Source of the DNA: an uncultured Burkholderiales bacterium
GTDB lineage: Bacteria > Pseudomonadota > Gammaproteobacteria > Burkholderiales > Burkholderiaceae_C
Reading direction: 5' to 3'
DNA length: 13,674 bases
NCBI GenBank assembly: GCA_903871865.1
Contig: CAIQIL010000642.1
Location: 1 to 13,674, forward strand
In this document: in pieces, positions 7,684-13,674 of the stretch
How positions within the stretch are numbered: position 1 is the first letter of the stretch
Layout of the letters: each line of letters begins with the position of its first letter
Program-made: the position numbers and the translations under genes
Notes under the pieces: model-generated
The model's input: only the letters and a program-made list of their open reading frames with translations
The model's database searches: none
What the model was told of the DNA's origin: nothing

Positions 7684-8722
7684 AGCAGTTCCTTTTGCGA
7701 AACAACATGAAGGCGAAGTCTTCGCCGCGCACGGGGTATTCCTTGCCAGCCCCCCAGATCACCGTGCTGCGCCCGAAAGGCTGGCAGCACCTGCCTCCGT
7801 CCTTTTCGGTGTTGGGGATGGGGTAGGTGAGTTGTGTCTTGTAGGCCGTCTTGTCCATGACGGGCTCGAAGTAGGGGCCACACAGGCCGGGCGTGCCATG
7901 CCACCCCCATGCGATCAACTCGCGGTGCATCTTGGCGGTCAGGCGCTGGGCCAGCAGAACGGCTGTGCGAACACCGCCCAGGTGGTAGGGCACCTGGCCA
8001 TCCAGTGGGTAAATACCGCCCTGGCATCCTGCGCACCAGAACAACTCCTTGATGCCAAAGCCCACTGAGGCGGCGACGCAGTCGGCCGCGCAGGCGGCAA
8101 TCGCGATGGGATTAGCGAATAACACGGCATCAGGATTGAGGATCAGGGTCAACTCGTCGTCGTTCCACAGCGGATCGACCTCGGTGAGGTAAGCCAGATC
8201 GAAGCTGCCCTTTTCCAGGCAAGGAAAGTCGGTCACCACCTCCAGCCAGTAAAGCATCGGGTTCACGTAGAAATGGGCCTGATAGAAGCTGCCGCCATCT
8301 CCGTCGCCTTCAGGGCGTGTGAATCGCGCGGCCTCTGGTGCGGGCAAGCCCGGATTCAGGTCGATGCCACCCAGTGAGGTCAGGCAGAAAGGCTTGCGCA
8401 CGACTTCGACATGGCGAGCCGGTTCCCAAAAGCCGATTGACAGACCAATGACCGGGTTCACGCCGCAACTGCACACTGGGCTGCTCGGGTTGGCAATGTC
8501 TTCCTGGCCGCCAAAGTTGGCGATGGGGATGCTGCCCAGGCTGATGGGCAGGATGCAACTCCAGCAGATGTCTGTGATGGGGTTGGGGAACTTGCCGGTG
8601 CAGGTGGCGATGCCTGCTGCATGGCTGTGCTGGCTGGTCATGGCCATCAGCCAAATCAGGAGGGTTGCCGCGACGTGATCCCACGATGGACGCAATCTGG
8701 CGTTTGGAGTGGTGCGGGTCAT
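7670..8722 (-). CDS. traU: TraU, F-type pilus assembly and DNA transfer protein
   Basis: TraU is an exported, cysteine-rich protein of the F-type system that acts with TraW and TrbC. In F its loss reduces DNA transfer more than piliation. The product has 350 residues (F TraU about 330). A signal peptide core lies at about 17-30, with cleavage near HAA at 34-36. Family motifs include the cysteine cluster TGKFPNPITDICWSCILPI at 42-60, VCSCGVNP at 83-90 and SIGFWEPARHVEVVRKPFC at 95-113. Paired cysteines WCAGC, RCC and a C-terminal NCCVGF also occur. I count 16 cysteines in the mature part, all compatible with disulfides. The ATG at 8722-8720 overlaps the traW TGA as ATGA, so it is probably translationally coupled to traW. 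It overlaps trbC by 14 bases at its 3' end. Confidence 0.95.
   Translation of the reverse strand: MTRTTPNARLRPSWDHVAATLLIWLMAMTSQHSHAAGIATCTGKFPNPITDICWSCILPISLGSIPIANFGGQEDIANPSSPVCSCGVNPVIGLSIGFWEPARHVEVVRKPFCLTSLGGIDLNPGLPAPEAARFTRPEGDGDGGSFYQAHFYVNPMLYWLEVVTDFPCLEKGSFDLAYLTEVDPLWNDDELTLILNPDAVLFANPIAIAACAADCVAASVGFGIKELFWCAGCQGGIYPLDGQVPYHLGGVRTAVLLAQRLTAKMHRELIAWGWHGTPGLCGPYFEPVMDKTAYKTQLTYPIPNTEKDGGRCCQPFGRSTVIWGAGKEYPVRGEDFAFMLFRKRNCCVGF
7690..7695 (-). promoter_or_regulatory. ribosome binding site of trbC
   Basis: AAAGGA on the minus strand, six bases before the GTG at 7683-7681 and inside the last codons of traU. It supports the GTG as the true start of trbC and implies that the last bases of traU have a double function. 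Confidence 0.7.
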
Positions 8723-9369
8723 GGCGTCACCTCCAACTCATCCACGCGCAGGCGCTTGCCTTCCTGCGAGACCAGGGCGGGCACCTGTTCGATGCCCAGG
8801 CGTCGGGTCAGCACACCTTGCTGGTCGTAATAGACCGGTGTGCGCCAGGCTTTCATCAGGTCCAGGTAGGAGCCAGCTGTCAGGATCGCCTTGACTTGGC
8901 CCCGGTAGTGCTGGATCAACTCCCGTGCGCGTCTCACCTGCCGTGCATCACGGGCGTCGAAAAACAGCAGGTGTCTGGACAAGGACACCACGTCCAGCGG
9001 GTTGTGGCGCGACCCAGCAGCAAACATCAGGTGCCCCTGGGGATCTAGGATGTTGCGATCCAGCGTGAAGCTGGGGTCGAAGTAGAAGGTGCGCGGCTTT
9101 TGCGTGGTGCGCAGTCCGGCCACAGGCTGTGGCTGGCGCACGGCCTGAATGCCTCGTTCACGGGCCTGGTCCTGCAGTCGAGCCAGTTCACCACTGGCTT
9201 GCTTTTCTCGCAGGCGTTGCGTGATGAAGTCCAGCAGGTTGGCTTCGCTGATCGGGTAGGTCGGACCGATGCTGCCCAGGTCCACCGCCCAAGCGCATGA
9301 GCCCACACCTGCACATGCCATGCTCAGCAGGCAGGCCATCAACATTACATGTGGGCTCCTGGGTTTCAT
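8719..9369 (-). CDS. traW: TraW, F-type periplasmic pilus assembly protein
   Basis: TraW is a periplasmic protein required for F-pilus assembly, working with TrbC and TraU. From the ATG at 9369-9367 the product has 216 residues, close to the roughly 210 of F TraW. It has a signal peptide (core about 8-24, cleavage near WAV/AWA at 26-29). The family's opening motif follows directly as DLGSIGPTYPISEANLLDFI. The core follows with RTFYFDPSFTLDRNILDPQG at 93-112 and GSRHNPLDVVSLSRHLLFFD at 119-138. The C-terminal part (VYYDQQGVLTRRLGIEQVPA) has a thioredoxin-like look with a cis-proline loop but no CXXC. The ATG overlaps the TGA of the preceding 164-residue gene as ATGA. An in-frame TTG seven codons upstream is a less likely start, since it lengthens the overlap without improving the signal peptide. 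Confidence 0.94.
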   Translation of the reverse strand: MKPRSPHVMLMACLLSMACAGVGSCAWAVDLGSIGPTYPISEANLLDFITQRLREKQASGELARLQDQARERGIQAVRQPQPVAGLRTTQKPRTFYFDPSFTLDRNILDPQGHLMFAAGSRHNPLDVVSLSRHLLFFDARDARQVRRARELIQHYRGQVKAILTAGSYLDLMKAWRTPVYYDQQGVLTRRLGIEQVPALVSQEGKRLRVDELEVTP

Positions 9370-9860
9370 GGCTGACCTTGACCTTCGCAACGGATGCGTT
9401 GGGAGAGTTGGTTCAGCAGGGCGTCACGCTGCGCCAGTTGGCTGGGGTGGCTGGCGCTGACCATGCCCATGAGGACCGGGTCACCGCTGCCCTGGGCAAT
9501 CGCCTTGCGCAGCTCCAGTGCGGTGAGGGGCCGCCCGCAGCGTTGCGCGAACGCCCGCAAGTAGGCCTGGGCTCCGTCGCGGGCTGCAGGTGAGATTTGC
9601 GCCAGCAGTGCTAGGTAGTCCTCCAGTGTCACGTCGTCTGGCGTGGACGCTGCGGTGCTGGTGCTTTGAGTGACTGGGCTGCTATGGGCGTGCCATCTTT
9701 CCGGCTGCTGGGCTGGCTGCTTGGTCGGCTTCTGAGCTTGAACGTGGGCTGCAGATGCCAAGCCAGCGATCCAGATGCACAGGATCAGGCGAGGCGCCGA
9801 CTGGCGCACGTCATGAGGGCCATTGCGGTGTGGCTGTAAGTGGCTTGGACGAGCTTGCAT
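9366..9860 (-). CDS. unrecognised exported or membrane-anchored protein, 164 aa, upstream of traW
   Basis: I do not recognise this family. The product has a basic N-terminal region of about 24 residues, then one hydrophobic segment (LILCIWIAGLASAAHV, 25-40) ending AHVQAQ. This could be a signal peptide with an unusually long n-region or an uncleaved anchor. Residues 43-75 are low-complexity (Gln, Pro, Ser, Thr). Residues 76-160 look helical: DDVTLEDYLALLAQI, then ARDGAQAYLRAFAQRCGRPL, then ALELRKAIAQ, ending QLSQRIRCEG. The two cysteines outside the hydrophobic segment (108, 158) bracket this helical domain. A GAGGAG lies six bases before the ATG and overlaps the TGA of the peptidase gene. 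The stop overlaps the traW start as ATGA. A GTG at codon 18 is an alternative start that would give a normal-length signal peptide, but it lacks a good ribosome site. The F operon has nothing at this point, so its role is unknown beyond its position. Confidence 0.85.
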   Translation of the reverse strand: MQARPSHLQPHRNGPHDVRQSAPRLILCIWIAGLASAAHVQAQKPTKQPAQQPERWHAHSSPVTQSTSTAASTPDDVTLEDYLALLAQISPAARDGAQAYLRAFAQRCGRPLTALELRKAIAQGSGDPVLMGMVSASHPSQLAQRDALLNQLSQRIRCEGQGQP

Positions 9861-9866
9861 GTCATG

Positions 9867-9872
9867 CTCCTC
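9867..9872 (-). promoter_or_regulatory. ribosome binding site of the 164-aa gene
   Basis: GAGGAG on the minus strand, six bases before the ATG at 9860-9858 and overlapping the stop codon of the signal peptidase gene (9873-9871). A second, out-of-frame ATG at 9865-9863 touches the site and is too close to be used. Confidence 0.65.
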
Positions 9873-10488
9873 AGAACAGGGGCCGAACGAGCCCGATGAC
9901 CTGCTCGGCGCGGACCAGACCGCTGCTGCGGTAGCGCGAGTCGAAGCTGTCGGGGCTGCTTCCCTGGACGTAGTAGCTGCCCGGTGGGATCACCGTGGGC
10001 AGAATGGGATCGAGTGCACGGTGGTCAAAGGTTTGAGATTTGGCATGCCCAACTGCCTCGCCGTTGATCAACACCCTGCGGTCTTGGACGGTGATGGTGT
10101 CACCGGGCAGGCCCCTGACCATCTTGAAGAAGGGCTGGCCGCGCAGGCCCGGGTATTGCTGCTTGGCATCGCCCGCGAAGGCGAACAAGATGTAGTCGCC
10201 ACGGTGCAAGGTAGGCGGCGCAGCCTGTGTCCCGGTCACGCCAAATGTCGTGAGGTAGGCTACGCGGTAAGGCAGGCTGGGCGTCCAGTTGAAGACAATG
10301 GGCAGGCGTGGGGTGGGATCCAGGAACAGCCGGACGTAGGCCAATGCCCAGATGGCGAACACCGGAAGATAGAGGTACCAGCGGCGCCTCATGTGGGCCA
10401 ACTGGTCGACAAAAGATTGCCGGGCTTGACGATAGCTTCGCACAGGCCAGGGCATAGGGGGCGGGATGCGGACGATCTGCAAGGTCAT
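9871..10488 (-). CDS. S26-family signal peptidase of the transfer system (IncP TraF / TrhF-like)
   Basis: This is a membrane-bound serine peptidase of family S26, related to LepB and to the RP4 TraF pilin-maturation enzyme. The product is 205 residues. One transmembrane segment at about 38-56 is followed by the catalytic serine box FNWTPSLPYRVAY (Ser71) and a RGDYILF strand (96-102). The lysine box is FFKMVRGLPGD (Lys122), and the SFDSRY box at 181-186 is the usual C-terminal signature. All expected catalytic residues are present. By family knowledge it probably processes the transfer pilin, which would be encoded upstream of this window. Cyclisation of the pilin, as in RP4, is possible but unproven. 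The ATG at 10488-10486 overlaps the trbI TGA as ATGA; an upstream in-frame start would lie inside trbI. It is often annotated traF or trhF, so I leave the symbol blank to avoid confusion with the thioredoxin-like traF. Confidence 0.93.
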   Translation of the reverse strand: MTLQIVRIPPPMPWPVRSYRQARQSFVDQLAHMRRRWYLYLPVFAIWALAYVRLFLDPTPRLPIVFNWTPSLPYRVAYLTTFGVTGTQAAPPTLHRGDYILFAFAGDAKQQYPGLRGQPFFKMVRGLPGDTITVQDRRVLINGEAVGHAKSQTFDHRALDPILPTVIPPGSYYVQGSSPDSFDSRYRSSGLVRAEQVIGLVRPLF

Positions 10489-10856
10489 GGCATCCCCACT
10501 TTCTGGCGCAACTGAGCGGTCAAGTCCACGGTGTGCGGTGTGGGCCCGGCCACAGCGCCTTTGAGCACCACCAAGCATGCGCAGTCGCGGGGCAATTCCT
10601 CCAGTGCAATGGGCAGGCGTTGGGCGAAGGTGCGTGCCATCAGCATGGCGTTTTGCCGATCGTCTTCCGAGCCCGCCTTGGTGAGCAGTTGTGTGAACTC
10701 GGCTTCCTTTTGCCGGTACACCTCGGCCACATCGACCATGCCGATGCGCAGCGCTGGGCGCACCACCGTGCGGTCATAGAGCAGCAAGGCGGCAGCGACC
10801 ACGATCAGGGTTAGCAGCAGTTGCACCAGGGCAGGGATGAAATCAGGGGCTTTCAT
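10485..10856 (-). CDS. trbI: TrbI, F-type inner-membrane pilus protein
   Basis: F-type TrbI is a small inner-membrane protein with a periplasmic domain that influences pilus extension and retraction. The product is 123 residues (F TrbI about 128). A single transmembrane segment lies at about 9-27 (ALVQLLLTLIVVAAALLLY). The soluble part contains the family's IGMVDVAEVYRQKEAEF segment at 38-54, predicted helices, and a PRDCACLVVLKGAV strand at 89-102. The last residues (DLTAQLRQKVGMP) are also family-like. It lies directly after traC, as in F, and its ATG at 10856-10854 overlaps the traC TGA as ATGA. It should not be confused with the unrelated VirB10-type TrbI of IncP plasmids. Confidence 0.9.
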   Translation of the reverse strand: MKAPDFIPALVQLLLTLIVVAAALLLYDRTVVRPALRIGMVDVAEVYRQKEAEFTQLLTKAGSEDDRQNAMLMARTFAQRLPIALEELPRDCACLVVLKGAVAGPTPHTVDLTAQLRQKVGMP

Positions 10857-13468
10857 ACGGTGTGCCCCCGGCGCCGCAGCAGTTCGGTGATGGCGGCATC
10901 GATGCTCAGGCCTTGCGCACGTAGCTCGTCGATGGGCGCGTTGTCCTCCAGCTTGTTGGAAAACAGCAGGTGCGTGGCCGGATCCAGGATGTTGCGCGCC
11001 ACCCCTTCGCCCACCGGGGAGGAGATGTACAGCTCGGAGTACACGCCCGCCTCGGTCCTCAGTGAGTTCAACAAGCGCTTCTTGGGCTCGTCCATGGTCA
11101 GTCGGCCCTTGCGGTCCAGCATCTCGATGGATTCGGGCTTCTGGCGCAGCAGGAACACCCAGTCCGAGCAGTTGAACGCAGCTTCCATCTGGGCCGAGCC
11201 ATAGAAGTCGTCGGCGCTCTGGGTTGCTGTGCCCAAGGCCCCGCCGTATTTGCGGGCGCGCCGAGCCGCTTCCTCGATCACGGCGGCCTTGACCGGGTCA
11301 TCGGCCCCGATGTCGCCGAGCTGCTGCTTGAGCTCATCAATGAACAGCACCTTGCGCCGGTTGCGGCTGAGGTACATCTCGCCAGTGATCTGGTGCAGCA
11401 GTAGGATGTTGACGACGGCGTGCAGGTCGGGGCGGCGCTTGAGTTCCTCGTTTTCGATGACGATGAAATCGTTGCTGAAATCGACGTTGCTGGGCCCTTC
11501 GAAGAAGCGCTCGTACTGGCCGCCTCGGGTGTAGGGGTTGAGCATCACGGCAAGGTCCTTGATGCGCTGGTCGTTGACCAGGCCCAGGGCTTCGATGTTG
11601 CCGGTCTTGAAGGCCTCGCGCAGGGCCGTGATGGTCAGGTCGTTGCCGTGCTCGGCGAACAGCTTGAGCACCATGGCCGAAATGGCCTTGTACTGCACCT
11701 CTTCCAGCGTGTGCTGCATGGAGCACATCTTGGAGATGGCGGGCACCAGCATGTCGATGTCCTCGTGGATGTCAACGATGTTGGTGAAGGGGTTCAGGCA
11801 GATGTCCACATCGGGGCGGAACTCGATGTAGGTGCCCTTGGCCTTGCGGCACAGCTTCTCGAAGGAGCGGCCCAGGTCCAGCATCCAGACCTTGGCGTCG
11901 ATGGCCCGGTAGGACCAGGCCATCTCGTTCATCAGCACCGACTTGCCCGAGCCTGGCGCGCCAATGATGGCGAAGTTGTAATTGCCCAGGTCGTTGTCGA
12001 AGATGTCCAGGGTCATCAACTGCCCACGGCGACCGCCGAACACCAGGGCGGGTGTGCGTGTGCCGCGCCACTCGGCGATCAGGGGTGCAAGGTGGATGGC
12101 GTTGGCCATGGTCTTGCGCGATACGCGGCGCATCTTGGCCAGGTCGCCATGGAAGCGCGGCGTCAGGGTCATCGGCAAGCTGGCCAGCAGCGCCTGGCGG
12201 TGCATGTACACGTCGGCATTGAGCTGAAAGCCCCGACCACGCCAGATGGCGTTGGCCGCTTCGTGGGCCGCCACCGCCTTGCGCGGTGGCGAGAAGATGG
12301 CCAACTGGTGGTACAGGCTGACCAGGCTGCCACCGGTGTCGATGGCCTGGGCGGCGGCGGTCCAGTCCTGCAGCTTCTTGCCCACGTCCGGCATCACGTC
12401 GGCCATCTTGCTCTTGGCGTTTTGCGTGGCGCGCACATGGTTGGCGGTGACCGTGGCCTTGGTGGCATTAGGGTCGAGCACATGCACGCCCATGGTCAGC
12501 AAGAAGGGCGCGCTGTACTGCAGGGCCGGTTGCATCAGGTCGCCGATCAACGAGCCCATCTGCCACAGGGCGAAGCGCTCAGGGAAGGATTTGATGGAGT
12601 AAAAGCGCGCCTCCAGTTCGTCCGATCCGGTCTCCTTCCACAGGCGCAGGCCGCTGGGGGTCGGGTCCTGGATGGTGTCGAAGTCGATGATCTGGTCGCG
12701 CAATTCGCGTCCGTCGTCATAGTGCAGGTCAGGAGCGTCGGTCTGCGAGATGCGGTCAGGGTTGGTGAACAGCGCGCACCAGTTGATCAGATCAGCGGCG
12801 TCGCAGACACGGTTGGGCAGGGAGGCCGAGCGCAGCGTGGAGGCCATGGACTCGCGCTGGGCCATCACCTCTTCGCGCTTGCTCATGTCCTGGGCGTCAC
12901 CGGGCAGGGTGACGCTGAGCATCAGGCGGAAGTCCCGGATCGTGTAGTGAAAGCCCGAGGTCAGCGAGGATTGCGCGCCGCGCAGCAGGTGGCCCACGCG
13001 TTGGCGGGCCAGGGTGTGGAAGAGGTTGTCGTTGCGGGCAGGTCTCCCCCAGTGTTTGGCCTTGTCAGCCTGGTCTTCGTCTTCCACTCGCAAGTTGGCA
13101 TAGCGGCGCAACTGGCCGCGCACATGGGGTGAGGCGAACAGGTGGAACTGGATGCCCGAGCCCGTCGGGCAGTTGGCGTACAGCGAGATCAGCACCTCGG
13201 CCATGCGTTCATCCGCGCCCGACTGCGGCATGACCTCCAGCATGAAGCCCAGGCCGTCGCGGTTGACGAAGATCTTTTCATCGGCGAGGTAGGCGGAGTA
13301 GGGCAGCCACGCAGCGAATTGCTCTGCCGGGGTGTCTGGCGGCGCGCCCAGTCCCATGGCTTCGAACAGGCCAGGGCGTGCGGGCCTGCGCACGGTGCGA
13401 GCCGCGTCCATGGAGACGCTGGCTGCTGTCGTGACTGTTGAAGTGGCTGTGGCTGAGGGGGTAGGCAT
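10853..13468 (-). CDS. traC: TraC, type IV secretion ATPase (VirB4 family)
   Basis: TraC is the cytoplasmic, membrane-associated ATPase that powers pilus assembly in F-type systems. The product has 871 residues, almost the same as F TraC (about 875). The N-terminal half carries the TraC/VirB4-type domain, with an early AAWLPYSAYLADEKIFVNRD segment (52-71). The C-terminal half is a P-loop ATPase: Walker A GAPGSGKS at 503-510, WMLDLGRSFEKLCRK at 528-542, Walker B KVLFIDE at 706-712 (Asp711, Glu712), and GGALGTATQSADDFY with the conserved motif-III glutamine near 749. The ATG at 13468-13466 has AAAGG seven bases upstream; an internal Met at codon 20 is a weaker alternative. It has no signal peptide, as expected. 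The stop overlaps the trbI start. All nucleotide-binding residues are intact, so it should be active. Confidence 0.97.
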   Translation of the reverse strand: MPTPSATATSTVTTAASVSMDAARTVRRPARPGLFEAMGLGAPPDTPAEQFAAWLPYSAYLADEKIFVNRDGLGFMLEVMPQSGADERMAEVLISLYANCPTGSGIQFHLFASPHVRGQLRRYANLRVEDEDQADKAKHWGRPARNDNLFHTLARQRVGHLLRGAQSSLTSGFHYTIRDFRLMLSVTLPGDAQDMSKREEVMAQRESMASTLRSASLPNRVCDAADLINWCALFTNPDRISQTDAPDLHYDDGRELRDQIIDFDTIQDPTPSGLRLWKETGSDELEARFYSIKSFPERFALWQMGSLIGDLMQPALQYSAPFLLTMGVHVLDPNATKATVTANHVRATQNAKSKMADVMPDVGKKLQDWTAAAQAIDTGGSLVSLYHQLAIFSPPRKAVAAHEAANAIWRGRGFQLNADVYMHRQALLASLPMTLTPRFHGDLAKMRRVSRKTMANAIHLAPLIAEWRGTRTPALVFGGRRGQLMTLDIFDNDLGNYNFAIIGAPGSGKSVLMNEMAWSYRAIDAKVWMLDLGRSFEKLCRKAKGTYIEFRPDVDICLNPFTNIVDIHEDIDMLVPAISKMCSMQHTLEEVQYKAISAMVLKLFAEHGNDLTITALREAFKTGNIEALGLVNDQRIKDLAVMLNPYTRGGQYERFFEGPSNVDFSNDFIVIENEELKRRPDLHAVVNILLLHQITGEMYLSRNRRKVLFIDELKQQLGDIGADDPVKAAVIEEAARRARKYGGALGTATQSADDFYGSAQMEAAFNCSDWVFLLRQKPESIEMLDRKGRLTMDEPKKRLLNSLRTEAGVYSELYISSPVGEGVARNILDPATHLLFSNKLEDNAPIDELRAQGLSIDAAITELLRRRGHTV
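11939..11962 (-). other. Walker A (P-loop) codons of traC
   Basis: Codes for GAPGSGKS, residues 503-510 of TraC, the phosphate-binding loop. The catalytic glutamate of the matching Walker B (KVLFIDE, residues 706-712) is encoded about 600 bases downstream in the gene. The spacing is normal for VirB4-family ATPases. Confidence 0.9.
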
Positions 13469-13488
13469 GGCGCAACCTTTGGGGCGGT

Positions 13489-13674
13489 TCAGTTGCTGGG
13501 GGCAAGGTTGTCGGTGGGCGGTAGCAAGGGGCCGATGTCAGGGCTTTCCGAGTTGTCCGGGGTGTACGGCGACAGGCGCTGCTGGCCCGCGGGCCGCACA
13601 GGCGAGGTGCTCGGCTCTGGCTTGGCGGGTTTGACAGGGGCGCCCATCGGAGGTCGTATGGGCGCATAGGCGTC
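13489..13674 (-). CDS. C-terminal end of the gene before traC, in the traV position (5' end cut by window)
   Basis: A minus-strand frame open from the window edge gives 61 residues and stops at a TGA at 13491-13489, 20 bases before traC. It reads DAYAPIRPPMGAPVKPAKPE and continues proline- and serine-rich to PPTDNLAPSN. This phase is the best candidate because it runs in the operon direction and leaves a normal short gap. In F-type operons the gene just before traC is usually traV, which encodes the outer-membrane core lipoprotein, and a proline-rich tail would be compatible. No TraV core motif lies inside the visible part, and I would expect a more structured end for a typical TraV. The identity is therefore a guess from gene order. 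A competing overlapping minus-strand frame at 13278-13667 runs 190 bases into traC and is rejected. Confidence 0.6.
   Translation of the reverse strand, partial: DAYAPIRPPMGAPVKPAKPEPSTSPVRPAGQQRLSPYTPDNSESPDIGPLLPPTDNLAPSN

Noticed and set aside
10489..10578. 30-codon N-terminal extension of the S26 peptidase
   Set aside because: It overlaps the end of trbI; the ATG at 10488 forms the ATGA overlap seen repeatedly in this operon.
11420..13132. 570-codon open frame on the plus strand opposite traC
   Set aside because: It lies wholly antisense to a well-supported traC, has composition typical of a mirrored GC-rich gene (many His, Gly, Val, Gln), no recognisable domain and no operon context.
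13278..13667. 129-codon minus-strand frame spanning the region before traC and the traC start
   Set aside because: It overlaps 190 bases of traC in another phase and has an Arg/Pro/Ser/His-rich translation without motifs. The other frame ends 20 bases before traC, as expected of an operon neighbour.
1..13674. Search for internal promoters, terminators, CRISPR arrays, tRNAs, insertion sequences, attachment sites or an origin of transfer
   Set aside because: The longest gap between genes is 24 bases, and I saw no spaced repeats, terminal inverted repeats, transposase or RNA gene. Computed hairpin and repeat scans were not possible.

Overview
The window is one uninterrupted stretch of a conjugative DNA-transfer operon encoding an F-type (MPF-F) type IV secretion system. 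Every gene I can support lies on the minus strand, so transcription runs from high to low coordinates. The DNA is GC-rich (roughly 60%) with a matching codon bias, and the genes are diverged from the enteric F plasmid genes. This suggests a plasmid or integrative conjugative element of a Gram-negative proteobacterium, plausibly a betaproteobacterium of the Burkholderiales. The host assignment is inference only. No replication, partition, integrase, relaxase or insertion sequence is visible.

In transcription order: the 3' end of an unidentified gene in the traV position (13674-13489, cut by the window edge); traC (ATPase); trbI; an S26-family signal peptidase; an unrecognised 164-residue exported protein; traW; traU; trbC; traN; an unrecognised 144-residue exported protein; traF with a CPYC thioredoxin-type motif; traH; and the first 569 codons of traG (cut by the window edge). 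This is the gene order of the F transfer operon. The F accessory genes trbE, trbA, traQ, trbB, trbJ and trbF are missing, and three genes (peptidase, 164 aa, 144 aa) are added.

The products fit one machine. TraC powers assembly. TrbI and the N-terminal part of TraG act at the inner membrane in pilus extension. TraW, TraU, TrbC, TraF and TraH form the periplasmic pilus-assembly and retraction set. TraN is the outer-membrane mating-pair stabiliser. The peptidase probably processes the pilin. TraN (about 40 cysteines in the mature protein) and TraU (16 cysteines) need extensive disulfide formation, which TraF may help provide. Genes are packed with ATGA stop/start overlaps or gaps of 24 bases or less. 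There is no internal promoter, terminator or gene-free stretch of 300 bases. I see no wholly new system. The points of interest are the two unrecognised exported proteins at fixed operon positions, the CXXC-bearing TraF without trbB, and the built-in signal peptidase.
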